Notes under the pieces: model-generated
What the model was told of the DNA's origin: nothing
Seen by the model: only the letters and a program-made list of their open reading frames with translations
Database searches by the model: none
Shown here: one piece after another, positions 7,355 to 14,800 of the stretch
Layout: every line of letters begins with the position of its first letter
How positions within the stretch are numbered: position 1 is the first letter of the stretch
Program-made: the position numbers and the translations under genes
Assembly: GCA_903852585.1 (NCBI GenBank)
Contig: CAINRG010000024.1
Span: 1-39,703, forward strand
DNA: 39,703 bases
Origin: an uncultured Actinomycetes bacterium
GTDB taxonomy: Bacteria; Actinomycetota; Actinomycetes; Nanopelagicales; Nanopelagicaceae
Direction of reading: 5' to 3'

Positions 7355-8164
7355 ATGAAAAAAATATCAATCGTCTCAGCTCTTGCGGCTGCAACAATTT
7401 CAATTGCAACCCTGTCGCCTGCACATGCAGCGCTCACAACCATCACACCAGGAGTTCTCACTATCGGAACTGATGACCCAGCTTATGGTCCTTGGTTTGA
7501 TAGCAACACACCATCAAATGGCAAGGGTTATGAATCTGCAGTTGCCTACGCAGTTGCAAAGCAACTGGGCTATCCAGCTACAAAGGTCAAGTGGGTCAAA
7601 GCTTCATTTAATAGCGTGATTCAGCCTGGTAAGAAATCTTTTGATTTTGATATCAATCAAATCTCAATCACACCTGAGCGTGCAAAGGTCGTAGATTTCT
7701 CAACTGGTTATTATGATGTTGCCCAAGCAGTTGTCACCGTTAAGGGATCAGGAATCGAAAAGGCTACAAAGATTTCAGATCTTTCAAAGGTCGCACTTGG
7801 CGCACAAGTTGGAACAACTTCACTTTCAACTATCAATACAATAGTCAAGCCTTCCAAGAAGGCTTCAGTCTATGACTCCAATGATTTAGCAACTGCTGCT
7901 CTTACTGCAGGGCAAATCAAGGGGCTCGTTGTAGACCTTCCAACTGCTTTTTATATCGCAGCTACAGCAAAGAATGCGGTCCTTGTTGGACAATTCCCAG
8001 CACAAGCAAAGTCCGAGCAGTTCGGACTTGTTCTCAGCAAGGGATCTTCACTTACTTCAAAGGTAAGCGCTGCAGTTGACGCTCTTCGAGCAAATGGAAC
8101 TCTCAAATCAATTGCTGATAAGTGGTTGGCAAATGTTGGCGGAGCTCCAGTTTTCAAGAAGTAA
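7355..8164 (+). CDS. Amino-acid ABC transporter, substrate-binding protein (family 3), SAM-riboswitch controlled
   Basis: A 269-residue periplasmic-binding-protein-fold protein. A Sec signal (MKKISIVSALAAA...LSPAHA) is predicted to be cut before ALTT. The body shows ITPGVLTIGTDDPAYGPWF at the start and RAKVVDFSTGYYDVAQAV, both typical of family 3 (polar amino acid) binding proteins. There is no lipobox cysteine, which is unusual for a Gram-positive binding protein. The SAM riboswitch upstream makes methionine or another sulfur compound the likeliest ligand (inference). It heads an operon with the permease and ATPase; the ribosome binding site is AGGAGG. Confidence 0.88.
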   Translation: MKKISIVSALAAATISIATLSPAHAALTTITPGVLTIGTDDPAYGPWFDSNTPSNGKGYESAVAYAVAKQLGYPATKVKWVKASFNSVIQPGKKSFDFDINQISITPERAKVVDFSTGYYDVAQAVVTVKGSGIEKATKISDLSKVALGAQVGTTSLSTINTIVKPSKKASVYDSNDLATAALTAGQIKGLVVDLPTAFYIAATAKNAVLVGQFPAQAKSEQFGLVLSKGSSLTSKVSAAVDALRANGTLKSIADKWLANVGGAPVFKK

Positions 8165-8210
8165 CCGCTCCAACTAATCCTCGAAAAGAACTCGATAAAA
8201 AAGGGGTCTG

Positions 8211-9059
8211 ATGACATACCAGCCATCGCAGTTGCGTCTGCAACGCGAAGCCGCACGTCGTCAGGCCTCTCGTCGTTCTTCAACCATCGCGCTTTTGAGC
8301 ACTTTGCTCTTTGGAATCGCGGTTGTGCTTGTCATAACTGGCGCAAAAGGATTCCAACTAGTTCGTCAATCATTTTTTAGTTGGCATTACGCAGTTCATT
8401 CATTCCCATCAGTTCTTTCGGGAATTTGGCTCAATCTGCGAGTCATGATTATTGCCGAAATATTTGTCTTAATTTTCGGCTTGCTTCTTGCTCTTGCTCG
8501 AACTTCGAAAAGCCCGGTTCTCTATCCAGTGAAACTCTTTGCAACTTTCTATACCGATATCTTTCGTGGGCTTCCGCTTCTACTTGTTTTATTGCTCGTT
8601 GGATTTGGAATTCCCGGTCTTCAAATAAGTTGGATTCCAAACTCTGCAGTTATCCTTGGAACGGTTTCTCTCATTTTGACCTATTCCGCATATGTTGCAG
8701 AGGTTATTCGCGCAGGAATCGAGGCCGTAAATCCGGCACAAAGAATGGCTGCACGTGCGCTCGGACTGACTCAAACTCAGACTCAGCGACGTGTTGTTCT
8801 GCCACAAGCCCTTCGTAAGGTGACTCCCCCTCTCCTCAACGATCTTGTTTCGCTTCAAAAAGATTCAGGCTTAATCTCTGTTCTTGGTGCAATCGATGCT
8901 ATTCGAGCTGCGGGAATCGAAACTGCGCAATCATTTAATTTCACCCCATACTTAGTGGCCGGCGCAATATTTGTAGCACTCACAATCCCGCTGACGCGTT
9001 TTACCGATTGGTTAACACGAAAACAAGACCGTGCCCGCCAACAACAGGGACGGTGGTAG
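8211..9059 (+). CDS. Amino-acid ABC transporter permease (HisM/GlnP type)
   Basis: A 282-residue inner membrane protein. A basic cytoplasmic start (RLQREAARRQASRR) is followed by about six hydrophobic helices. The permease signature is YVAEVIRAGIEAVNPAQRMAARALG near residues 165-190, the EAA loop that contacts the ATPase. IFRGLPLLLVL near 120 is the usual family motif. It lies 46 bases after the binding protein with AAGGGG as ribosome binding site, and the ATPase follows after two bases. It imports the ligand delivered by the riboswitch-controlled binding protein. Confidence 0.9.
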   Translation: MTYQPSQLRLQREAARRQASRRSSTIALLSTLLFGIAVVLVITGAKGFQLVRQSFFSWHYAVHSFPSVLSGIWLNLRVMIIAEIFVLIFGLLLALARTSKSPVLYPVKLFATFYTDIFRGLPLLLVLLLVGFGIPGLQISWIPNSAVILGTVSLILTYSAYVAEVIRAGIEAVNPAQRMAARALGLTQTQTQRRVVLPQALRKVTPPLLNDLVSLQKDSGLISVLGAIDAIRAAGIETAQSFNFTPYLVAGAIFVALTIPLTRFTDWLTRKQDRARQQQGRW

Positions 9060-9061
9060 AA

Positions 9062-9805
9062 ATGAGCACCCTAGATCTTAAGAATATTCGCAAGTCTTAC
9101 GGAAGCGACCTTGTAATCTCCGATTTGAATTTATCTCTGGAGAAGCATCAGGTAAAGGTTCTCATTGGTGCAAGCGGTTCTGGTAAGAGCACCCTTCTGA
9201 GGTGTATCAACTTATTGGAAGAGATTGATGATGGGCAGATATTTCTTGACGGAAAAGATATATCTGAGATTGGAGTAGATGCCGATGATGTTCGCGCTTC
9301 GATTGGGTCAGTTTTTCAGGCTTTCAACCTCTTTCCCCATCTGACGGTGCTGGAAAATATCACCTTAGCGCCTCGCCTTGTTCATGGAATTTCACGAGCA
9401 GAAGCAGAACAGGATGCGACCGAACTTCTTGCGCGCTTTGGCCTATCCGAGAAAGCAAACCAATATCCCGACCTTCTCAGTGGAGGTCAGCAACAACGCG
9501 TTGCGATTCTTCGAGCCATCATTTGTAAGCCAAAACTTTTGCTTCTCGATGAAGTGACAAGTGCTCTTGATCCAGTTCTTATTGCAGAAGTTCTCTCCCT
9601 TATTGCCGAACTCAAGCGCGAAGGCATGACGATGCTCATTGCAACCCATGAAATGGGCTTTGCTCGTAAGGTGGCAGATGAGGTTCTCTTTTTGAAGGGC
9701 GGGCAGATCATCGAGTCGGGGGCGCCGTCGCAGATACTTGAAAAACCCCAAAGCCTAGAATTGAAATCTTTTCTCTCCGCCCTTGAAGAGGCTGGCCGCC
9801 TATAG
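9062..9805 (+). CDS. Amino-acid ABC transporter ATP-binding protein (GlnQ type)
   Basis: A 247-residue ATPase with Walker A GASGSGKST near residue 37, Q-loop VFQAFNLFPHLTVLENI near 85, signature LSGGQQQR near 140, Walker B LLLLDEVTSALDP near 160 and the switch His in IATHEMGF. It energises the permease encoded just upstream. I start it at ATG 9062, two bases after the permease stop, because the protein then begins MSTLDLKNIRKSYG as the family does. An in-frame ATG at 9008 would lie inside the permease gene. The DEVTSALD form (Val for Pro) is a minor variant. Confidence 0.9.
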   Translation: MSTLDLKNIRKSYGSDLVISDLNLSLEKHQVKVLIGASGSGKSTLLRCINLLEEIDDGQIFLDGKDISEIGVDADDVRASIGSVFQAFNLFPHLTVLENITLAPRLVHGISRAEAEQDATELLARFGLSEKANQYPDLLSGGQQQRVAILRAIICKPKLLLLDEVTSALDPVLIAEVLSLIAELKREGMTMLIATHEMGFARKVADEVLFLKGGQIIESGAPSQILEKPQSLELKSFLSALEEAGRL

Positions 9806-9817
9806 TCCGCAATAGTT

Positions 9818-9823
9818 TTGCAG
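9818..9823 (+). promoter_or_regulatory. -35-like element of the NiCoT promoter
   Basis: TTGCAG, separated from the TAACCT -10 box by exactly 17 bases. That spacer is filled by the Nur-type box. Confidence 0.4.
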
Positions 9824-9840
9824 ATGCAAATCATTTGCAA
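9824..9840 (+). promoter_or_regulatory. Nur-type nickel operator
   Basis: ATGCAA-ATCAT-TTGCAA contains the perfect palindrome TGCAAAT-C-ATTTGCA (9825-9839). It matches the published Streptomyces Nur box pattern tTGCaa-N5-ttGCAA at all but the first base. It fills the spacer between the -35-like and -10 elements of a nickel/cobalt transporter gene, where a bound Fur-family repressor would block polymerase. The match and location are seen; that Nur binds here is inferred. Confidence 0.7.
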
Positions 9841-9846
9841 TAACCT
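9841..9846 (+). promoter_or_regulatory. -10 box of leaderless NiCoT promoter
   Basis: TAACCT, then TTAGCT, then ATG at 9853. No Shine-Dalgarno sequence is present, which fits a leaderless transcript. Confidence 0.6.
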
Positions 9847-9852
9847 TTAGCT

Positions 9853-10998
9853 ATGACAACTCCCCCCAAGCCTCGCCTCCGTGAACATCTGCGCTTTGAG
9901 CGCGATGAACTTCCAGGCCTCTTCGGGGTCATCGGGACCGTGCTCGCCCTCCATGTCATCGGATGGGGCCTTTTTATTCATTACAACTCCATGCCTCAAT
10001 TTCATGCCATTGCCGATGCAAATCACACGCTGATCTATGCAGGCGCAGGGGCCTTGGCATATTCATTTGGATTACGACATGCATTCGATGCCGACCATAT
10101 TTCTGCGATTGATGACACGACCCGTTTAATGCTGGCAAAAGGAAAGAAACCAATGGGAGTCGGTCTCTTTTTTTCACTCGGTCACTCCACAATTGTATTA
10201 GCGCTATCTATCGGCATTGCATTCGCTGCAAAGCAAGCAGTGAAATTCCAACATAACTTTGCGCAAACTGGCGGAATCATCGGCGCAAGCGTTTCAGCTT
10301 TCTTTCTCTATCTTGTTGGAATTCTCAATCTCATCATCCTCGTGGGAATCATCAAAGTCTGGCGCCAGGCAAAGTCGGGAAAGTTTTCGCACGAACACCT
10401 CAACCAGCTTCTTAACGAACGTGGACTTTTCAATCGAATTTTTCGTGGCTTTTTCAAAAAGGGCTTTGATCATTCTTGGCAGCTCTACCCCATCGGAGTT
10501 CTCTTCGGACTTGGATTTGATACGGCAACAGAAGTTGGCCTTCTTGGACTTTCAGCAACCGCCGCCATTGGAACGGTAGGCGGAACTCTGCCTCCCCTTG
10601 CAATTATCGCTCTGCCATTTATCTTTGCCGCGGGAATGTCGATGATGGATTCTTTGGATGGAATCTTTATGACAAAGGCTTACGCATGGGCCTTTACATC
10701 CCCACTTCGCAAAATCTATTACAACCTCACAACAACCGGAATTTCAATTTTCGTAGCACTTGTCATTGGAACTGTTGAACTCGTTGGAGTTCTGGCAGAT
10801 AAAACGAGTATTGCAAAATATCAACCATTCACATGGATCGCGAGCATAAAGCTCAATCAAGTGGGCTATTGGATTATCGCTAGCTTTATCGCAACCTGGA
10901 TTGGTTCTGTTTTGATCTGGAAATTTGGACGTTACGAGGAGCGTTTTAGCTCAGGTATTACAGAAACTGAACACAGCCACACTGAACTTGAGATTTAA
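9853..10998 (+). CDS. NiCoT family nickel/cobalt transporter (HoxN/NixA type)
   Basis: A 381-residue membrane permease with about eight hydrophobic helices. The diagnostic NiCoT motif LRHAFDADHISAIDD is at about residues 73-88. LFFSLGHSTIV near 111 and LGFDTATEVGLLG near 220 are the other conserved blocks. These carriers take up Ni2+ or Co2+ with high affinity using the proton gradient. The Nur-type box in the promoter argues for nickel (inference). No nickel enzyme is encoded in this window. The stop overlaps the convergent SDR stop within the shared TTAA at 10995-10998. Confidence 0.92.
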   Translation: MTTPPKPRLREHLRFERDELPGLFGVIGTVLALHVIGWGLFIHYNSMPQFHAIADANHTLIYAGAGALAYSFGLRHAFDADHISAIDDTTRLMLAKGKKPMGVGLFFSLGHSTIVLALSIGIAFAAKQAVKFQHNFAQTGGIIGASVSAFFLYLVGILNLIILVGIIKVWRQAKSGKFSHEHLNQLLNERGLFNRIFRGFFKKGFDHSWQLYPIGVLFGLGFDTATEVGLLGLSATAAIGTVGGTLPPLAIIALPFIFAAGMSMMDSLDGIFMTKAYAWAFTSPLRKIYYNLTTTGISIFVALVIGTVELVGVLADKTSIAKYQPFTWIASIKLNQVGYWIIASFIATWIGSVLIWKFGRYEERFSSGITETEHSHTELEI

Positions 10999-11813
10999 TC
11001 TAAATATAAATCAGGCAAAAACTCAGTGGTACCAGGAACGACCGAATACTGATCCAGGTCTGTAATTCCTTCTTCTGCAAGAACTTCATCGTCAATGAAG
11101 AAGTTTCCTGTGCACAATTTGGAATCACGATTGAGGATTGCGTACGCGGCATCGCCCATAATCTCCGGCTTTCGACAAAAATCAGTATCCATGCCCGGAA
11201 TCATTTGAAGGGCTGCTGTATCGATCACGGTACGGGGCCAAAGTGCGTTGACGGCAATCCCCTCGCGTTTGAATTCCTCAGCAAGACCCATCACCGTCAT
11301 GCTCATTCCATATTTGGACATTGTGTATGCAACATGACGCTTAAACCATTTTCCCTGCAAATTAATCGGCGGTGAAAGTGTCAAGATATGTGGATTTGAG
11401 CTCTCTTTGAGGTGCGGGATAGCGGCTTGAGAAGTTAAATATGTTCCGCGAACATTGATATCAAACATAAGGTCGAATCGTTTTGCGGGCGTTTGAAGAG
11501 TGGGGGTCAAATTAATTGCGCTCGCATTATTAATCAGAATATCCAGACCGCCAAATTGTGCCACCGCCTTATCAATGGATGACTGGATCTGCTCTTCATC
11601 ACGGATGTCACATTGAATTGGAAGGGCTACACCACCGGCTTCTTCAATCTCTTTTGCCGCTGTAAAAATTGTTCCGGGTAGTGCGGGATGAGGATCTGCA
11701 GTCTTTGCAGCAATCGCAATCATGGCGCCATCGCGCGCAGCTCGCTTTGCTATTTCAAGCCCAATTCCACGTGAACCACCTGTAATGAAAATTCTCTTTC
11801 CGGCAAGTGACAT
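10995..11813 (-). CDS. SDR family oxidoreductase (HSDL2-like)
   Basis: A 272-residue short-chain dehydrogenase/reductase. It has ITGGSRGIG for the NAD(P) dinucleotide at residues 9-17, LINNAS near 93, a serine in LTLSPP and the catalytic YTMSK near 165. The loop INLQGKWFKRHVAY and the overall pattern resemble the HSDL2 group. Substrate unknown; the translationally coupled enoyl-CoA hydratase upstream suggests acyl-CoA or fatty acid work (inference). Its ATG overlaps the hydratase stop as TAATG. Confidence 0.85.
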   Translation of the reverse strand: MSLAGKRIFITGGSRGIGLEIAKRAARDGAMIAIAAKTADPHPALPGTIFTAAKEIEEAGGVALPIQCDIRDEEQIQSSIDKAVAQFGGLDILINNASAINLTPTLQTPAKRFDLMFDINVRGTYLTSQAAIPHLKESSNPHILTLSPPINLQGKWFKRHVAYTMSKYGMSMTVMGLAEEFKREGIAVNALWPRTVIDTAALQMIPGMDTDFCRKPEIMGDAAYAILNRDSKLCTGNFFIDDEVLAEEGITDLDQYSVVPGTTEFLPDLYLD

Positions 11814-12556
11814 TATTTGGCCTTTCCTGAGAGGAAGTTCATAAATGCCGCCTGGGCTTCATCTGATTGCAGGGCAATGCGGAAGAGTTCTCCTTCAGCG
11901 TTCATTACTGCTTCAACTGCTGCATGGTGCCCACTTTTCAGAAGAGCTTTTGTATTCATGACGGCAGTCGGTGGTTGGCTTGCGATTGCGTGGGCAACCT
12001 TCATCGCTTCGGCGAGGGGATCGCCTTCGATTCTATTAATCAATCCAATTTCCAGCGCCTCATCTGATGTGAATGTTCGCCCAGTGAGAAGAATTTCCGC
12101 GGCTCGCACATGGCCAACCAGCTTTGGAAATAAATAACTTGAGCCGGCTTCAGGAACAAGTCCCAAGGTGACAAAGGGCATGCTGAATTTTGTATCAGGC
12201 GCGGCGAATACCGCATCGCAATGCAGGAGTGCGGTTGTTCCAATTCCAACAGCCCGCCCTTGCACTGCTGCAATCAGCGGCTTTGGAAAGTTATGGAGGT
12301 TATGAATAAATTGAAAGCCTGGCGCACTCTCGTCCGCTGGAATGTCATTGGCAAAATCGAAGATGTCATTTCCTGCGGTAAAGCAATCTCCGGCTCCAGA
12401 AAGAACAACGACGCGAATATCGAATTCTTGCGTTGCTCTTACAAGAGCTGCATTCAGCGATGCATACATTCCCTTGTTGATCGCATTTTTCTTCTCGGGG
12501 CGGTTAAACTGGATGGAGAGAACGGCCCCGTCCTGGGTCACTTCGATTTCATTCAC
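11813..12556 (-). CDS. Enoyl-CoA hydratase/isomerase family protein
   Basis: A 247-residue crotonase-fold protein. FTAGNDIFDFAND near residue 62 and GRAVGIGTTALLHCDAVFA near 100 form the oxyanion-hole loops. PEAGSSYLFPKLVG near 135 carries the Glu expected at one catalytic position. The family hydrates enoyl-CoAs in beta-oxidation, though some members are isomerases. It starts with GTG, has GAGGA six bases upstream, and overlaps the downstream SDR start (TAATG), so the two are co-translated. Confidence 0.85.
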   Translation of the reverse strand: MNEIEVTQDGAVLSIQFNRPEKKNAINKGMYASLNAALVRATQEFDIRVVVLSGAGDCFTAGNDIFDFANDIPADESAPGFQFIHNLHNFPKPLIAAVQGRAVGIGTTALLHCDAVFAAPDTKFSMPFVTLGLVPEAGSSYLFPKLVGHVRAAEILLTGRTFTSDEALEIGLINRIEGDPLAEAMKVAHAIASQPPTAVMNTKALLKSGHHAAVEAVMNAEGELFRIALQSDEAQAAFMNFLSGKAK

Positions 12557-12644
12557 ACTCTATCCTCGCACTTTTTTTCAGATTTGAAAGAGTTCCTCTC
12601 GAAAATTCAAGTAATTTTTTGGCTAAGCGACCCCTTCCAAGCTT

Positions 12645-12650
12645 TATACT
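12645..12650 (+). promoter_or_regulatory. -10 box of leaderless lysE promoter
   Basis: TATACT, then TGCCGA, then ATG at 12657. No ribosome binding site is present. Confidence 0.6.
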
Positions 12651-12656
12651 TGCCGA

Positions 12657-13301
12657 ATGACAGTGATCATTCCTAGCCATCTATGGGAATACATCATTGC
12701 AACAACTCTCATTATTTTGGTCCCCGGGCCAAGTGTCCTTTTTACGATTGCCCGGGCAATCGCATGGGGGCGGTTGATAGCAGTTGCCACCGTCGTCGGA
12801 AATGGTCTCGGCGTATATCTGATCTCTATCGCCGTCGCTCTCGGATTAGGCCCTCTCCTTCAACACTCTTCATTTGCATACCATGCAGTCCAGTGGTTTG
12901 GTGGCTGTTACCTTGCCTATCTTGGTTACCAAGCAATTCGACAGAGCACTGCGCATGCCGAGGATATGCGTACAGTCAGTGAAGCAAAACCTTCTATCCC
13001 TCAGACCATTAAGCAAGGCTTCATCGTTGGAGTTCTCAACCCAAAGACAGTTGTCTTCTTTGCCGCGATACTTCCTCAATTTACTGATCGGGAAAAAGGG
13101 CACATCACAGCTCAACTGATTCTTCTTGGAACAATTTTTGCTGTCATAGCTTTCATCTCTGACAGTGGCTGGGGACTTCTTGCTGGGACCTTTCGGGAAT
13201 GGTTGGCTCACGACGTGAAGCGCTTGATTCGCTTACGAGTAACGGGTGGATTCATCATGATTGGGCTGGGCGTCTTCACCATTCTCAACTCTTTCCGCTA
13301 A
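12657..13301 (+). CDS. LysE/RhtB family amino acid exporter
   Basis: A 214-residue membrane protein with about six hydrophobic helices. LVPGPSVLFTIARAIAWG at residues 21-38 is the LysE/RhtB signature, followed by GNGLGVYLISIAVALGLG. The conserved GFIVGVLNPKTVVFFAAILPQF block is near residue 120. Members expel amino acids such as homoserine, threonine, lysine or leucine; the substrate cannot be told from sequence. It is divergent from the enoyl-CoA hydratase gene across 100 bases. Confidence 0.88.
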   Translation: MTVIIPSHLWEYIIATTLIILVPGPSVLFTIARAIAWGRLIAVATVVGNGLGVYLISIAVALGLGPLLQHSSFAYHAVQWFGGCYLAYLGYQAIRQSTAHAEDMRTVSEAKPSIPQTIKQGFIVGVLNPKTVVFFAAILPQFTDREKGHITAQLILLGTIFAVIAFISDSGWGLLAGTFREWLAHDVKRLIRLRVTGGFIMIGLGVFTILNSFR

Positions 13302-13316
13302 ATCTGCCTGCCTCTC

Positions 13317-13350
13317 CCACTTTGTCAGTGGAAAGGTGCAGAATTCACCT
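13317..13350 (+). terminator. Two consecutive hairpins after lysE, possible terminator
   Basis: CCACT-TTGTC-AGTGG (13317-13331) is followed three bases later by AGGTG-CAGAATT-CACCT (13334-13350). There is no T tract directly after, so factor-independent termination is uncertain. The downstream gene has its own TAAATT -10-like element at 13360. Confidence 0.35.
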
Positions 13351-13380
13351 CACGATAAATAAATTTATGGGGGCCATTAA

Positions 13381-14055
13381 ATGGGTGAACGTCGTTCCAA
13401 TATCAGTCCAAGTGATCTCACATTTTCGTGGGATGGATGCCATCGATGTCTCTGGTTGTACTACAACCACCAGGTAAAGGCTCCAATGTTTATGCCTACT
13501 GTTGCTGAACTAGCTGATCTTCAGGAGAAATATTTTATTGGGGCGAGCACCGCAGACATGCACCCGGGGATGCCAGCTGGAAAGGTTGTCGATCACGGTG
13601 GGTGGGTTCAATCAACACCTATCCAAGTTGATGGAAAAGATTCACATCTTGCGATACGTGGTAAGTACGATTTGCTTCTTGAGTTCCCAGATGGAACATA
13701 TGGAATCATCGATTGCAAAATGCAAGCACGAACATCAGATAAATCAAGTTTCTATTCACCTCAACTTGAAGCATATGCATTCGCTCTCGAAAATCCTGCT
13801 AAGGGTGAAGCGAAGAAGATCTCAGTACTTGGAATTTATTCCTGGTCATTGGACCGAGCATCCGGAAACCTCAGCGTAGGTTTTGGATATCGAGTCAACA
13901 CAAATTGGTACCCTGTTGATAGAGATCCCATTGCACTTCAAAAGCGTCTCGTAGATTTTGTTAATGTGGTCAATGGAGATATGCCTCAATCAAAACAGAG
14001 CTGTGATCAATGCAAATACATTTCTGAGCGCCAAGCAATCGTCAAAGGGAATTAA
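13381..14055 (+). CDS. Cas4/RecB-like PD-(D/E)XK nuclease family protein
   Basis: A 224-residue protein with the RecB-type nuclease landmarks: RGKYDLLLE near residue 98 (catalytic Asp), IIDCKMQ near 114 (DxK) and QLEAYA near 132 (motif III QxxxY). Paired cysteines C20/C23 and C208/C211 could hold an iron-sulfur cluster, as in Cas4 and AddB, though those usually have one N-terminal and three C-terminal cysteines. No CRISPR array, cas1/cas2 or helicase is nearby. A run of five G at 13369-13373 serves as ribosome binding site. Stop codons overlap with plsC in a shared TTAA. Confidence 0.7.
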   Translation: MGERRSNISPSDLTFSWDGCHRCLWLYYNHQVKAPMFMPTVAELADLQEKYFIGASTADMHPGMPAGKVVDHGGWVQSTPIQVDGKDSHLAIRGKYDLLLEFPDGTYGIIDCKMQARTSDKSSFYSPQLEAYAFALENPAKGEAKKISVLGIYSWSLDRASGNLSVGFGYRVNTNWYPVDRDPIALQKRLVDFVNVVNGDMPQSKQSCDQCKYISERQAIVKGN

Positions 14056-14732
14056 AAACTCTCTCCGCGCGCTATCCGATTTTTTGCCTCCGAGGCATAC
14101 ATGTCCACAGTCTCTTGACCAGAAAGTTGTTGGATTGCAGTCATGATGCGATCGGTTGCCTCTCGCAAAACCTGAACATTGCTTGAATCGCCCTCAAAAT
14201 ACATTGGCTCTCCAAAGACCATCTCTACACGCTGGACCTTGGGAACAACTTTTCCTGTTGGTTGTATCTCTGCAGTATTGAACATCGCAACAGGAACAAC
14301 AGGTGCACCTGACTCAATCGCCATGCGTGCAATTCCTGTGCGACCTTTGTACAGTCGACCATCAGGTGAACGTGTGCCTTCTGGGTAGATGCCGATACAG
14401 GCACCTTCTTTAAGAAGTTCAAGCCCTGTCAATAAAGCCGCTTCACTACGACGACCGCCTGCGCGATCAACGGGTACTTGCCCAAGAGCAATAAAAGTAA
14501 CTTTTTTGAGCAACCCTTTAATTCCAGGGGATGTGAAGTATTCACTCTTCGCCAAGAATGTGACCTTACGCGGTACAACGAGTGGCATAAATATCGAGTC
14601 ACTGAAGGAGAGGTGGTTTGAGGCGATGATGCATGGCCCAACCGTCGGGACCTGACGTAGGCCGCTCACCTTGGGACGGAAGAGCAACATTAAGACTGGG
14701 CTGAGGAAGGATTTCAAAGTCGTATAAACCAC
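14052..14732 (-). CDS. plsC: Lysophospholipid acyltransferase (1-acylglycerol-3-phosphate O-acyltransferase)
   Basis: A 226-residue PlsC-type acyltransferase. The catalytic NHLSFSD (HX4D) is near residue 39, and YPEGTRSPDG near 120 binds the phosphate of the acceptor. A hydrophobic N-terminus anchors it to the membrane. It adds the second acyl chain to lysophosphatidic acid, or acts on a related lysolipid. Position beside the acyl-CoA ligase, SRPBCC and mannosyltransferase genes matches the mycobacterial Rv2182c neighbourhood. It starts with GTG behind a leaderless-type -10 box. Confidence 0.88.
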   Translation of the reverse strand: MVYTTLKSFLSPVLMLLFRPKVSGLRQVPTVGPCIIASNHLSFSDSIFMPLVVPRKVTFLAKSEYFTSPGIKGLLKKVTFIALGQVPVDRAGGRRSEAALLTGLELLKEGACIGIYPEGTRSPDGRLYKGRTGIARMAIESGAPVVPVAMFNTAEIQPTGKVVPKVQRVEMVFGEPMYFEGDSSNVQVLREATDRIMTAIQQLSGQETVDMYASEAKNRIARGESF

Positions 14733-14738
14733 GGGCTT

Positions 14739-14744
14739 AATTTA
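14739..14744 (-). promoter_or_regulatory. -10 box of leaderless plsC promoter
   Basis: TAAATT on the minus strand, then AAGCCC, then GTG at 14732. Confidence 0.55.
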
Positions 14745-14800
14745 CGGCTAATCGCGCCAGAGAGCACCTTGAAGGGTGCGGAGTGTGACACCATCTGAGC

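Noticed and set aside
9803-9822. Stop-anchored 10-bp repeat after the ABC ATPase gene
   Set aside because: TAG recurs ten bases after the stop, but the two units agree at only about half of their bases, so chance is likely.
9824-9840. Fur or Zur box
   Set aside because: The 7-1-7 symmetry also fits the Fur superfamily, but the TGCAA half-sites match Nur rather than Fur or Zur, and the target is a nickel/cobalt carrier.
12221-12676. 151-codon plus-strand frame over the enoyl-CoA hydratase
   Set aside because: Antisense to a recognised crotonase and running past the LysE promoter; no family features.
14764-14779. Hairpin GCACCT-TGAA-GGGTGC as a regulatory RNA
   Set aside because: A single short stem with one wobble pair between divergent genes; nothing else supports a function.
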